A stretch of 64,000 nucleotides of DNA. Origin: Shinella curvata (GTDB lineage: Bacteria > Pseudomonadota > Alphaproteobacteria > Rhizobiales > Rhizobiaceae). The stretch is taken from assembly GCF_022899935.1 (NCBI RefSeq), contig NZ_JALJCJ010000003.1:601720-665719 (forward strand), read 5' to 3'. Made by a program: the position numbers and the translations under genes. Each line of letters opens with the position of its first letter. Position 1 is the stretch's first letter. A model generated the notes under the pieces. That model was given only the letters and a program-made list of their open reading frames with translations, ran no database searches and was not told where the DNA came from. This document shows positions 55,181 to 63,995 of the stretch, in pieces.

Positions 55181-57628
55181 ATGTCCGAGACCGGAAAGGC
55201 GCTTTCCACCGGCTGGCGCATGGCGCTGACCGCGGCCAATGCCGCCGCCGACCCGGCCGCGCTGGAAAGCCTTTCCGATCTCCTCGATGCCCCCGTGCCC
55301 GGCACTGTCGCCGGTGCGCTGGAACGCGCCGGCCGCTTCGACCGCACCGCGCCCGAACCGCTCGACCATCTCGACGCCTGGTACGTGCTCGACCTCGCGG
55401 GCGAGGCGCCGGGCGAGGCCATGCTGCATTTCGAAGGCCTCGCGACGATCACCGAAATCTGGTGGAACGGCGCGCTTGTGCTCGCCTCCGACAGCATGTT
55501 CGTGCGCCACGCGCTTCCGGTCACGCTGACCGGCAACGATCGGCTCTTTCTCTGCTTTCGTGCGCTGAAACCGCATCTGGAAAAACGCGCCGCCCGTGCC
55601 CGCTGGCGCCCGCAGATGATCACGCCGCAGGGCCTGCGCCTCGTGCGCACCACGCTGCTCGGCCGCATGCCTGGCTGGTGCCCGGAGGTCCATGCCACTG
55701 GTCCGTGGCGACCGGTGCGCCTGACGCGGCCGACGCCGGCCATGGCAAGCGATATCCGCCTCTCCGCGCGCCTGCACGAAAACGGCAAGGGCCAGCTGGA
55801 GATCGGCTTCACGCTCGACAGTGCGAGAGCGCCGGTCGTTGAATGCGCCGGCGTTGCCGTCGAAGCGATCCCGAACAGCGACCGCAGCTTCAGCGCCAGC
55901 CTCACCATTCCTGGCGTCGAAGCCTGGTGGCCGCACACCCATGGTGGACCCGTCCTGCACGACATTTCCCTCGTGGTGGATGGCGTCAGGCAAAACCTCG
56001 GCCGCACCGGCTTCCGCCGCATCGAGATCGACCGTGGTTCCGACGGCCGCGACTTCGCGCTTGTCGTCAACGGCACAAAGATCTTCTGCCGCGGCGCGGT
56101 CTGGACCAATGCCGATATCGTCGACTTGCCGGGCACGCGCGAGCGCTACGAACCGCTGCTGAGGCTCGCCGCCGACGCCAACATGAACATGCTGCGCATC
56201 GGCGGCACCATGGCCTATGAGACGCCGGAGTTCTTCGCGCTCTGCGACGAACTCGGCATCCTCGTCTGGCACGATTTCCAGTTCGCCAATTTTGATTACC
56301 CGGCGAACGACCCGGCTTTCGTCGCGAATGTGCAGACGGAAGTTTCGCAGTTCCTCGACGCCACCGCCGCTTCGCCGTCACTCGCTGTACTCTGCGGCGG
56401 CAGCGAGATCGACCAGCAGGCGGCGATGCTCGGCCTGCCGGAGACGGCTTGGGCCGGGCCGCTGACGCTAGACATCCTGCCGGCGCTCGTTGCGGCGCAC
56501 CGACCCGACGTGCCCTATGTCGAAAATTCACCCAGTGGCGGCGCCATGCCCTTTTCGCCCAATACCGGCGTTACGCACTATTATGGCGTCGGCGCCTATT
56601 GCCGGGCGCTGGACGATGCGCGCCGCGCGGAAGTGCGCTTTGCCGCCGAAAGCCTCGCCTTCGCCAATGTGCCGGAGCAGGAAACGCTCGATGCGCATCT
56701 GCCCGTGCCGGCGGTGCACGATCCGCGCTGGAAAGCCCGCGTGCCACGCGACCGCGGCGCCTCCTGGGATTTCGAGGATGTGCGCGACCACTATCTCGGC
56801 CTGCTCTATGAAGAAGACCCGGCCCGCCTGCGCCGCGAAGACCCTTCGCGCTATCTTGATCTCTCCCGCGCGGCCGTCGCCGAGGTGATGGAAGCGACCT
56901 TTGCCGAATGGCGGCGCGAACGATCGACCTGCAACGGCGCGCTGGTCTGGACATATCAGGACCTGCTGCCCGGCGCGGGCTGGGGCATCGTCGATGCGAC
57001 GGGCCTGCCGAAATCCGCCTGGCATGCGCTGCGCCGCGCCTTCCGTCCCGTGCAGGTCACGCTGTCCGACGAGGGCACGAACGGCCTCGATGTACATGTG
57101 CGCAACGACAGCGCCCGCAAACATCAACTGACGCTGGAACTCGCCTGCCTGCGCCACGGCCGACAGACCGTCGTTTCCGGCAAGCGCGAGATGGCGCTCG
57201 CCCCGCATTCATCCACGACGCTGCCGGCGACCGATCTCTTTGGCGCCTTCTTCGACACGACCTACGCGTTCCGCTTCGGCCCGCCGGCCCATGACATCAC
57301 GGTCGGCCGGCTGGTGGATGGCGAGGGGCGGACGGTGGCCGAGGCCTTTCATTTTCCGCGCGGCCGGGCGAAGGCAATGTCGCCCGCCATGCTTTCGGCA
57401 GAGCTGCGGCAAGATGCCGAGAACTGGGTGCTCGATCTGTCGACGGACCGCTTCGTCCAGTCCGTCGCCATCGAGGCGGAGGGCTTTCTGGCCGGGGACA
57501 GCTGGTTTCATCTGGCGCCGGGCAGGATCAAGTCTATCCGGCTCTCACCGCGCGTCGGTACAGACACCGCGGCAAAGCCGCAGGGCACCGTCCGCGGCAT
57601 CGGCGCGGAAACCGTCATTTCCTTCTGA
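55181..57628 (+). CDS. GH2-family beta-mannosidase-like hydrolase
   Basis: An 815-residue family 2 glycosidase: sugar-binding jelly roll (1-170), immunoglobulin-like domain (about 185-280), TIM barrel (about 285-600) and a C-terminal beta region. The usual acid/base motif (Asn-Glu) reads CGGSEID, with Ser in place of Asn. A Glu in RFAAESLAF fits the nucleophile position. Beta-mannosidase is the best subfamily fit. No signal peptide, so it works in the cytosol or is not classically exported. Convergent with the alpha/beta hydrolase gene, with 2 bases between stops. Confidence 0.85.
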   Translation: MSETGKALSTGWRMALTAANAAADPAALESLSDLLDAPVPGTVAGALERAGRFDRTAPEPLDHLDAWYVLDLAGEAPGEAMLHFEGLATITEIWWNGALVLASDSMFVRHALPVTLTGNDRLFLCFRALKPHLEKRAARARWRPQMITPQGLRLVRTTLLGRMPGWCPEVHATGPWRPVRLTRPTPAMASDIRLSARLHENGKGQLEIGFTLDSARAPVVECAGVAVEAIPNSDRSFSASLTIPGVEAWWPHTHGGPVLHDISLVVDGVRQNLGRTGFRRIEIDRGSDGRDFALVVNGTKIFCRGAVWTNADIVDLPGTRERYEPLLRLAADANMNMLRIGGTMAYETPEFFALCDELGILVWHDFQFANFDYPANDPAFVANVQTEVSQFLDATAASPSLAVLCGGSEIDQQAAMLGLPETAWAGPLTLDILPALVAAHRPDVPYVENSPSGGAMPFSPNTGVTHYYGVGAYCRALDDARRAEVRFAAESLAFANVPEQETLDAHLPVPAVHDPRWKARVPRDRGASWDFEDVRDHYLGLLYEEDPARLRREDPSRYLDLSRAAVAEVMEATFAEWRRERSTCNGALVWTYQDLLPGAGWGIVDATGLPKSAWHALRRAFRPVQVTLSDEGTNGLDVHVRNDSARKHQLTLELACLRHGRQTVVSGKREMALAPHSSTTLPATDLFGAFFDTTYAFRFGPPAHDITVGRLVDGEGRTVAEAFHFPRGRAKAMSPAMLSAELRQDAENWVLDLSTDRFVQSVAIEAEGFLAGDSWFHLAPGRIKSIRLSPRVGTDTAAKPQGTVRGIGAETVISF

Positions 57629-57630
57629 GG

Positions 57631-59424
57631 TCAGCCGGCCTTCAGGGCCGTATCGAGCAGCAGCGCGCGATAGGCAGCCTGCGCCTGCGGCGGCGACAGG
57701 TTGTGATCGGCATCGGCGATCGTCGCGATCGTGACATTGCCGTGGTGCGAGAGGCCCCGGCGGCCGAAATCGAGTTTTAAACGCTCCAGCCCGACGTCGC
57801 CTTCACTGTAGATCAACAGGACGGGAACCTTGCGGGCCGCAAGATCGTGGAAATCGCCATGCGCCGCCAGGCTCAGCCGGCCGGCGCGGGTGAAGCGACC
57901 GAAAAGACCGGGCGCCAGCGCGACAAGCCGGCGAAGGATCTGCAGGCCTACATTGGACAGCGCCCGGCCGAGATTGATATCCCCGGCGAAAAGGCGACGG
58001 AAGGTTGCCGGGTCGAAGAGGCGTTGACGGTAGTCGCCGAGCGAGCGCGGATTGGCCCTGAGCGCCTCGTCGACCGACATGTCCGGATCCCAGCGGAACG
58101 TATAGACATTGACTGGGACGACACCGGCAATGCGGCTGTCGGCAACGGCGGCACGGAAGGCGAGATAGGCCCCGCTGCACCGGCCGGCAGCAATGACCGG
58201 CCCGAAACCGCGTGCAGACAGAAGGTCGAGCGCCGCACGCGCATCGGCAAGCTGCGTATCGCTGTACTGTACCTGCTCGGGCGCGGCGGGCGCCGGCGGG
58301 CTGTCGCCGACATTCGCCGCGTCGAAACGCAGCGAGGCGATGCCGTTTCGGGCAAGATGACGCGCCGTTTCCGTCACGCCCCTTGCCCAGCCGGCCTGCC
58401 GGTCATACGCCGTACCGAAGAGGAGGACGGTGGCGCCACGGCGCGGGCCAGCGGGCGTGCAGAGCGTACCGGCAAGGCGGCCGTTTTCGGCGAAGCGCAG
58501 CGGCTCCTCGACAAAACCGTCCCCTTGCAGAAGGGCCGGGCAAGGCAACGGCTCGGTCGCGCCGGCGGCTGCTTCCTCACGCGCGAACCGCGCAAGCCAC
58601 TCCGCGACGCCGTCGATCACCGCCAGCGGCTGACGCGCCAGCGTGGGGTTTGAAACAAGATCGTCATAACCGGCATAGTCGAGGCGGGCCACCTCTGCAC
58701 CGAGGCTGGCAAGATGGGCGGCAAGGGCCGCATCCTTGTCCCGCCCTGGCCGCTCGACCACCAGGGTCTTCGCAAAAGGCAGCGCTTCCAGCCGCTCCAC
58801 ATTGAGGCCGCGTACGCTTTCCGCGATCTTTTCCGGCAGGACCAGACCGGCAATGGCAATGCCGCCGGCAATGCGCTGCTCCGGCCGCAATCCCAGTCCC
58901 TCGTCGACCATCTTCGACCAGGCCGAGAGCTCGCGCAGATAGAATCGGCCGCTGACGACGGGGGCCATCAACACGGCCGCGTCTGCGCCGAGCGTCATGC
59001 CGAGCCGGGTGGCGAACGTGGCTCCGAGGCCGTGGCCGATCAGCACCAGCCGGCGGGCGCCGGAGAGGCGGCGAAGGGTGCGTGCCGCTTCGGCGGCAGC
59101 CAGATCCCAGGTTTCGAGATCGGGCGCGGCTGCCGGATCGAGTGCATCGCCGGTGCCGGGATAGTCGAAGCGCAGGCTGGCAAGACCTTGTACCGCGGCC
59201 CGTTCGGCGAGAAGACGCCAGAGTTTTCGCGTGCACATTTCTTCGAAGCCCCAGGGGCTGAGGAACAGCACGGCGGCATCTGACGGCAGGCTTCCAGCCG
59301 CCGGCGGCGTATAGAGACCGACGGTTTCTGCGAAAACGACGGGACATGCCGCCTCGCCCGGATGCCAGGCGGGCACGGCTGCGTTCTCTGACATTGCTTC
59401 GCTCTTGCCATCGTCCCGGTGCAT
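57631..59424 (-). CDS. Double alpha/beta hydrolase with non-serine nucleophile positions
   Basis: A 597-residue protein with two tandem alpha/beta hydrolase domains. In the first, the nucleophile elbow reads IGHGLGA, with Gly132 where Ser should be, so it is probably not catalytic. In the second it reads AAGRCSGAYLA, with Cys416 at that place, and a late His is present in DADHNLSPP. A Cys nucleophile would suit a thioesterase-like enzyme, perhaps releasing a carrier-bound acyl or aminoacyl group. Start ATG 59424 has GAGGGTGG upstream and lies 7 bases after the flippase stop; an ATG ten codons later is possible. Confidence 0.8.
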   Translation of the reverse strand: MHRDDGKSEAMSENAAVPAWHPGEAACPVVFAETVGLYTPPAAGSLPSDAAVLFLSPWGFEEMCTRKLWRLLAERAAVQGLASLRFDYPGTGDALDPAAAPDLETWDLAAAEAARTLRRLSGARRLVLIGHGLGATFATRLGMTLGADAAVLMAPVVSGRFYLRELSAWSKMVDEGLGLRPEQRIAGGIAIAGLVLPEKIAESVRGLNVERLEALPFAKTLVVERPGRDKDAALAAHLASLGAEVARLDYAGYDDLVSNPTLARQPLAVIDGVAEWLARFAREEAAAGATEPLPCPALLQGDGFVEEPLRFAENGRLAGTLCTPAGPRRGATVLLFGTAYDRQAGWARGVTETARHLARNGIASLRFDAANVGDSPPAPAAPEQVQYSDTQLADARAALDLLSARGFGPVIAAGRCSGAYLAFRAAVADSRIAGVVPVNVYTFRWDPDMSVDEALRANPRSLGDYRQRLFDPATFRRLFAGDINLGRALSNVGLQILRRLVALAPGLFGRFTRAGRLSLAAHGDFHDLAARKVPVLLIYSEGDVGLERLKLDFGRRGLSHHGNVTIATIADADHNLSPPQAQAAYRALLLDTALKAG

Positions 59425-59431
59425 GCCACCC

Positions 59432-60961
59432 TCATTCCCCGGCCGGCTGGGCGGACGGCAGCGGCACAACGAAGGCCAGCAGCCGGCGCGCGATGCGGCC
59501 GGGCTTCATTGGCAGCGATTTCAGCATGCCGTCAATCACCGCCCCGTCTTCCGGCGGCACGGCGCGCAGCAGGCGCAGCAGCACCGCATAGGCGGTGGCG
59601 CCGGCAACGATCCCGGCCCCGACGCCGACAAAGCCGCCGATCTCCTCCGCGACAGGCCAGGCAGCAAGGCCGCAGCCGGCACCGGCAACCGCCACCTTGA
59701 CCAGAACGAGCGGCAGACGCGCGGACATGGCGCCACGGCCGACGCCGGTCAGAAGCAGCACGGCCATGACGGCGAAGACCACGCCGCGCACCGCCGCCGC
59801 TCCTGTCCCGCCCCAGGCGGGCACGACGAGCAGGCAGCCGATGACCATCAGCGTCGCACCGATACCGCTGGCGACGAGGCGAATCTTCACCCGGTCCATG
59901 GAATAGAGATACTGGGTGATGAGCTGGCCGAGAACATAAGCGGGCGAGCCTGCCGCCAGGATCGCCACGATCAATCCAGCCTCGGCGAAGGGTGCCCCAT
60001 AGACGGCCGTGACCAGCGGATGGGCGATCGCGGCAAGGCCGAAGCACAGCGGGAAGGTGATATAGGCGAAGCTACGCACCACGCCATCGAATATCGCCGC
60101 ATGCGCCATATCGCCGGAGGCCTCGCGCCGCTCGGCATAGTAGGGCAGCAGGCTCCCGGTCAGCTGTACCGGAAGCTGCAACGCCAGGTTGGCAAGCGAC
60201 AGCGCCACCGCATAGAAGCCGACCTCGCCGAGCGATCGGAAATGCTGCAGGAAAAACAGTTCCGGCCGGTTGAGAAAGATGGCGCTGACGACATATTCGA
60301 CGAAGATAACCGCGGAAGTGGCGAGCAGGTAGCGACGGCGATAGCCCGCGCTGTCGCGGCGCACGCCGAACAGGCCGAGCGTGAAGAGAAACTGCACGCA
60401 CTGGCCGGTGATATAGCCGAACAGCGCGCCTTCAATGCCGTATAGAACGGCGCCGGCGATGACGAAGGTCATCTGGAGGAGGGAGGAGAGCGCCGTGATG
60501 CGGAAGAAGGTGCCGACGCGCTGCTCGCCGATCAGAAAGTTCTTGGAAAACGAGCCGATCGACTGGATGAGCAGCAGGGTGGCGGTGAGCACGACGATGC
60601 CCGTCGTGACATCCGTGCCGTAGAGCAGTTCCGTCTTGAACGACAGGCCGAAATAGAGCGCAACGAGAATGAGGGTCGATGCGATGACCGGCAGCGCGAG
60701 ATAGGCCGCGAAGCCGCGCCGGCCCGCTTCGTCAACGCCGCGGGCCTTCAATTGCGGCAGGAGGCGCAGCAGCAGCACGCCCGTGCCGAGTTCGGCGACC
60801 AGCGCACCCGTGGCGCCGATCCAGAGCGCGAAGGCGACGGTGCCGTTCGCCTCCGGTCCGAGCAGGCGCGCGACAAGGATCGAGCAGGCAAAACCCGTCA
60901 CCAGCAGCAGCATGCCCGCCGCCGCGTTCATGATCGAATTGGACATGATGCCCTTGCTCAT
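59432..60961 (-). CDS. Wzx-like oligosaccharide flippase
   Basis: A 509-residue polytopic membrane protein of the polysaccharide-export (MATE/Wzx-like) superfamily, with about 14 helices. It begins MSKGIMSNSIMNAAAGMLLLVTGF. It would turn a lipid-linked glycan unit to the outer face of the inner membrane. Start is uncertain: three Met codons lie within 12 codons; 60961 has GGAA at a suitable distance. It precedes the alpha/beta hydrolase gene on the same strand. Confidence 0.85.
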   Translation of the reverse strand: MSKGIMSNSIMNAAAGMLLLVTGFACSILVARLLGPEANGTVAFALWIGATGALVAELGTGVLLLRLLPQLKARGVDEAGRRGFAAYLALPVIASTLILVALYFGLSFKTELLYGTDVTTGIVVLTATLLLIQSIGSFSKNFLIGEQRVGTFFRITALSSLLQMTFVIAGAVLYGIEGALFGYITGQCVQFLFTLGLFGVRRDSAGYRRRYLLATSAVIFVEYVVSAIFLNRPELFFLQHFRSLGEVGFYAVALSLANLALQLPVQLTGSLLPYYAERREASGDMAHAAIFDGVVRSFAYITFPLCFGLAAIAHPLVTAVYGAPFAEAGLIVAILAAGSPAYVLGQLITQYLYSMDRVKIRLVASGIGATLMVIGCLLVVPAWGGTGAAAVRGVVFAVMAVLLLTGVGRGAMSARLPLVLVKVAVAGAGCGLAAWPVAEEIGGFVGVGAGIVAGATAYAVLLRLLRAVPPEDGAVIDGMLKSLPMKPGRIARRLLAFVVPLPSAQPAGE

Positions 60962-61033
60962 CGGTCGTTCCATCCGCCGCATCAACCGTAACAATCCTAC
61001 GGTTCTTCACGGGGGAACCCTATGGCGAAACCC

Positions 61034-61918
61034 TTAAGATATCGTCGTTCCACCGGGGGCCGCGCGCCAGCCGGACCAGCGGCCGGCGAGGATTTCCCGC
61101 GAACGGCGGGCAAGGGCGGGCCGGCCGGTCAGCGTATAGACCGCCATGCCGGCGACCGGGCGCAGGAGATGGGGCAGGTAATCGAGAAAACGATAGCCAT
61201 GCTTGCGCATGACGTAGCCAAGTCCCGCGCCGTAGACACGCATTTTACGCGCGCCGTCAGGGGTTTCGGCAAGCAGCCGGTCATCGGGATGATGGCCGGT
61301 AAGATCGGGGTCGTAGCGACCCTTCGCACCGCCCGAGAGCAGGTTCAAGGCCAGATCCTGCACCTCGTAGGCGCCCCATGGCGTGCCGGAACCCGGGCCA
61401 ATGCGGGCGTCGAAGCCGCCGGCTTTCGCAAAAGCCTCGCGGCGGACGAACAGCATCCATTCGATCAGCGTCGTCCAGACGTTTTCCCGCTCGATGGGCT
61501 GAGGCATGGACGAGAAGCGCCCCATGATCGTCTCGCCCTGGGCATTGACGGCGCGGCCGCAATAGAAATCGACCGGAGCGGCGGCGGAAACCGCATCGAA
61601 GCGTTTCAGGAGATCGGCAGGGTACCAGCAATCGTCATCCGGGAAGAGGAGCCATGTGCCCCGCGCCTCGGCGGCACCCAGATTGCGGGCGCGGCAGACG
61701 CCGGGGCGATCGGTTCTCAGATGCCGGATATGCAGGCGGTCGGCCCAGGCCGCGACGACGGGCACGAGACGGTCGTCCCTGTTCTGATCGACGAGGATGA
61801 CTTCGAAATCGCGCCGGCCGAAGGCGGCGAGCGAAGCGAAAAGCAGCTCAAGCTCGCTGGAGCGACCGAGCGTTGCGACAACCATCGACAGGAGAAAAAC
61901 CGGATCGTCCGGAAACAT
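61034..61918 (-). CDS. GT2-family glycosyltransferase
   Basis: A 294-residue GT-A fold glycosyltransferase: N-terminal SMVVATLGRSSELELLFASL, GVCRARNLGAA and the metal-binding DDDC in LLFPDDDCWY, and acceptor-side motifs around GPGSGTPWGAYE. The start ATG 61918 has AAGG in front; an in-frame GTG 20 codons upstream is possible. It is the first of three minus-strand genes (GT2, flippase, hydrolase) converging on the carrier-protein operon. Confidence 0.87.
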   Translation of the reverse strand: MFPDDPVFLLSMVVATLGRSSELELLFASLAAFGRRDFEVILVDQNRDDRLVPVVAAWADRLHIRHLRTDRPGVCRARNLGAAEARGTWLLFPDDDCWYPADLLKRFDAVSAAAPVDFYCGRAVNAQGETIMGRFSSMPQPIERENVWTTLIEWMLFVRREAFAKAGGFDARIGPGSGTPWGAYEVQDLALNLLSGGAKGRYDPDLTGHHPDDRLLAETPDGARKMRVYGAGLGYVMRKHGYRFLDYLPHLLRPVAGMAVYTLTGRPALARRSREILAGRWSGWRAAPGGTTIS

Positions 61919-62058
61919 GAGCAGGCCTTGCAAACGATCGATGGTGGCGGCGACGGTGCGGTCTCCCGCCCGTCTCACGCAATTTGTCTACAAAACCTTA
62001 ATGCAGGATGAATGGCCCCAAAAAAACCGACAGATGCGTGCCGTTCCGGCCAAACCGG

Positions 62059-62101
62059 AAAAACCCTGACCACAGGAAATCACCCGTCATTTCCTGTGGT
62101 C
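62059..62101 (-). terminator. Terminator of the small minus-strand gene
   Basis: Perfect 13-bp inverted repeat GACCACAGGAAAT/ATTTCCTGTGGTC with an 8-base loop (62068-62101), followed on the minus strand by AGGGTTTTT. It ends 14 bases after the 62-residue gene and supports that gene being real. Confidence 0.8.
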
Positions 62102-62114
62102 GCGCCATCAACCC

Positions 62115-62303
62115 TCAGAAGAAGACATGCAGCGGCCACTGCACGGGGCGACGAGCGGACGAGAGGCGGCTGCCTTCAAGCGGCAGACGTTCTTCGCTGA
62201 CGGCACCGGCCGTAGTGTCCTCACGCACCTGTTCGTCCTTCGGCTGGAAGCCGACCGGATAGAGGTTGAAATAACCAAGCGTCACGCCGCCGAGATACAT
62301 CAT
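62115..62303 (-). CDS. Small protein of unknown function
   Basis: A 62-residue protein starting MMYLGGVTLGYFNLYPVG and ending RPVQWPLHVFF. No family recognised. GGAG lies at 6-9 bases upstream of the first ATG, and a strong terminator follows the stop. It shows no signal peptide; the start is hydrophobic and may be membrane-associated. Confidence 0.6.
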   Translation of the reverse strand: MMYLGGVTLGYFNLYPVGFQPKDEQVREDTTAGAVSEERLPLEGSRLSSARRPVQWPLHVFF

Positions 62304-62451
62304 GCGCTACTCCGTTTCCTTAACGTCCCGGCAAACATCATGGCGGAATCGTGGCGACTGTCAATAGTCTATAGAATTTGTGCTCTATTCTGCACTTGCT
62401 GGAGGACGTCCGCGCGGCTAGGAGGCGATACAGACCAACGGATGCCACCCC

Positions 62452-63033
62452 TTGTACACACTGGACCAGACCGAGCATTTCGAGCAGGAGATCCGCAAGA
62501 GCCGGTTCCTGGCGATCGCCTGCCCGGTCGAGAACGAGGCGGAGGCGAAGGCGCGGCTGGCGGAGGTTTCCGATCTCTCGGCAAACCACAATTGCTGGGC
62601 CTGGCGCATCGGACAAGCTTACCGTTTCAGCGACGACGGCGAGCCGAGCGGCACGGCGGGCAAACCGATCCTGCAGGCGATCGACGGCCAGACGCTCGAC
62701 CGCACGCTGGTGGTCGTCACGCGCTGGTTCGGCGGCATTCTTCTCGGCAGCGGCGGACTGATGCGCGCCTATGGCGGCACGGCAGCACTTTGCCTGCGGG
62801 CGGCGGCGAAGACCGAATATGTCGAACGCGCAGCACTTTCCGTCTCGCTCGGCTTTTCCGATCTGTCGCTGGTCAAGGCGCGGCTTGCGGCGCTGCCCGG
62901 CTTGATGATCGATGACGAGGTTTTCCATGATAGCGGCGCGCGCCTGTTCTTCCGCATTCCCTCGGAGCGGGCGGAAGAAACGCTGCGGCTGATCGTCGAT
63001 CTGACGAGCGGGCGTGCCGAAATCGGCGAATAG
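62452..63033 (+). CDS. YigZ/IMPACT-family protein
   Basis: A 193-residue protein of the IMPACT family: the N-terminal domain with KSRFLAIACPV, the segment NHNCWAWRIGQAYRFSDDGEPSGTAGKPI, and RTLVVVTRWFGGILLGSGGLMRAYG, then a C-terminal domain. YigZ proteins have a nucleic-acid/nucleotide-binding look and no firm function. The start is TTG; no ATG is in frame near it and no ribosome site is close, so the true start remains uncertain. Confidence 0.85.
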   Translation: MYTLDQTEHFEQEIRKSRFLAIACPVENEAEAKARLAEVSDLSANHNCWAWRIGQAYRFSDDGEPSGTAGKPILQAIDGQTLDRTLVVVTRWFGGILLGSGGLMRAYGGTAALCLRAAAKTEYVERAALSVSLGFSDLSLVKARLAALPGLMIDDEVFHDSGARLFFRIPSERAEETLRLIVDLTSGRAEIGE

Positions 63034-63290
63034 GGCCTGCTTCACGCTTTCCGCGAAATAAAATCACCTTTCCATTCGCAAGCGGCTTGGCGGAACGGTT
63101 TGGCGTGCGGCGCTGGTCTCGCCGAAAGCCTTCTTTCCAGGGGCGAAAACGGCGCAAAGATGCGCTCGCCGCCCCTCGTCCGTCTGCACCCGGCCGCTAT
63201 AGGCAATCGGAGATTTTCGGTCTATCTAACCGCCCGGATACACTTTTCGCGGGCTCTGCCTGCGATCCCGCACGACAGAGAGGACGACCC

Positions 63291-63950
63291 ATGAGCCTTC
63301 GCATCAACGACATCGCTCCTGATTTCACCGCCGAAACCACCGCCGGCACGATCAATTTCCATGAGTGGATCGGCAATGGCTGGGCCGTGCTCTTCTCGCA
63401 CCCGAAGAACTTCACCCCGGTCTGCACCACCGAGCTCGGCGCCATGGCCGGCATCGAGGGCGAATTCCGCAAGCGCGGCGTCAAGATCATCGGCATCTCC
63501 GTCGATCCGGTCGACAGCCACACCAAGTGGAAGGCCGACATCCGCACCGCCACCGGCTTCGACGTCGATTATCCGCTGATCGGCGACAAGGACCTCGCCG
63601 TCGCCAAGCTCTACGACATGCTGCCGGCCGCCGCCGGCGATAGCTCCGAGGGCCGCACGCCTGCCGACAACGCGACGGTCCGCTCGGTCTTCGTCATCGG
63701 CCCCGACAAGAAGATCAAGCTGATCCTCACCTACCCGATGACGACGGGCCGCAATTTCGCGGAAATCCTGCGCGCCATCGATTCGATTCAGCTGACCAGC
63801 AAGCACCAAGTCGCGACCCCGGCCAACTGGCAGCAGGGCGACGACGTCATCATCACCGCCGCCGTCTCCAACGAGGACGCCATCGCGCGCTTCGGCTCGT
63901 TCGATACGGTTCTGCCCTACCTGCGCAAGACCAAGCAGCCGGCTGCCTAA
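63291..63950 (+). CDS. 1-Cys peroxiredoxin (Prx6 type)
   Basis: A 219-residue thiol peroxidase of the Prx6/AhpC-TSA group reducing hydrogen and alkyl peroxides. Peroxidatic Cys45 is in FTPVCTTELG. The long C-terminal 1-cysPrx_C domain (about 155-219) is present, and no second conserved Cys is found. The start is the ATG after AGGACG; longer open frames upstream are not coding. Typically induced by oxidative stress; no OxyR site was identified by eye. Confidence 0.93.
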   Translation: MSLRINDIAPDFTAETTAGTINFHEWIGNGWAVLFSHPKNFTPVCTTELGAMAGIEGEFRKRGVKIIGISVDPVDSHTKWKADIRTATGFDVDYPLIGDKDLAVAKLYDMLPAAAGDSSEGRTPADNATVRSVFVIGPDKKIKLILTYPMTTGRNFAEILRAIDSIQLTSKHQVATPANWQQGDDVIITAAVSNEDAIARFGSFDTVLPYLRKTKQPAA

Positions 63951-63972
63951 GGCACGCGCCCTTTCCTCCGTT

Positions 63973-63995
63973 ATGCTCGGGCTCGACCCGAGCAT
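63973..63995. repeat. Hairpin repeat after the peroxiredoxin gene
   Basis: Perfect 9-bp inverted repeat ATGCTCGGG/CCCGAGCAT, loop CTCGA, continuing to the window edge. This kind of ATGCTCGGG...CCCGAGCAT element is a common dispersed palindrome in alphaproteobacterial chromosomes and may also act as a terminator. Confidence 0.65.

Noticed and set aside
54031-56136. 701-codon minus-strand frame over the DUF1839 and GH2 genes
   Set aside because: Ser/Arg/Pro-rich shadow of two well-supported plus-strand genes.
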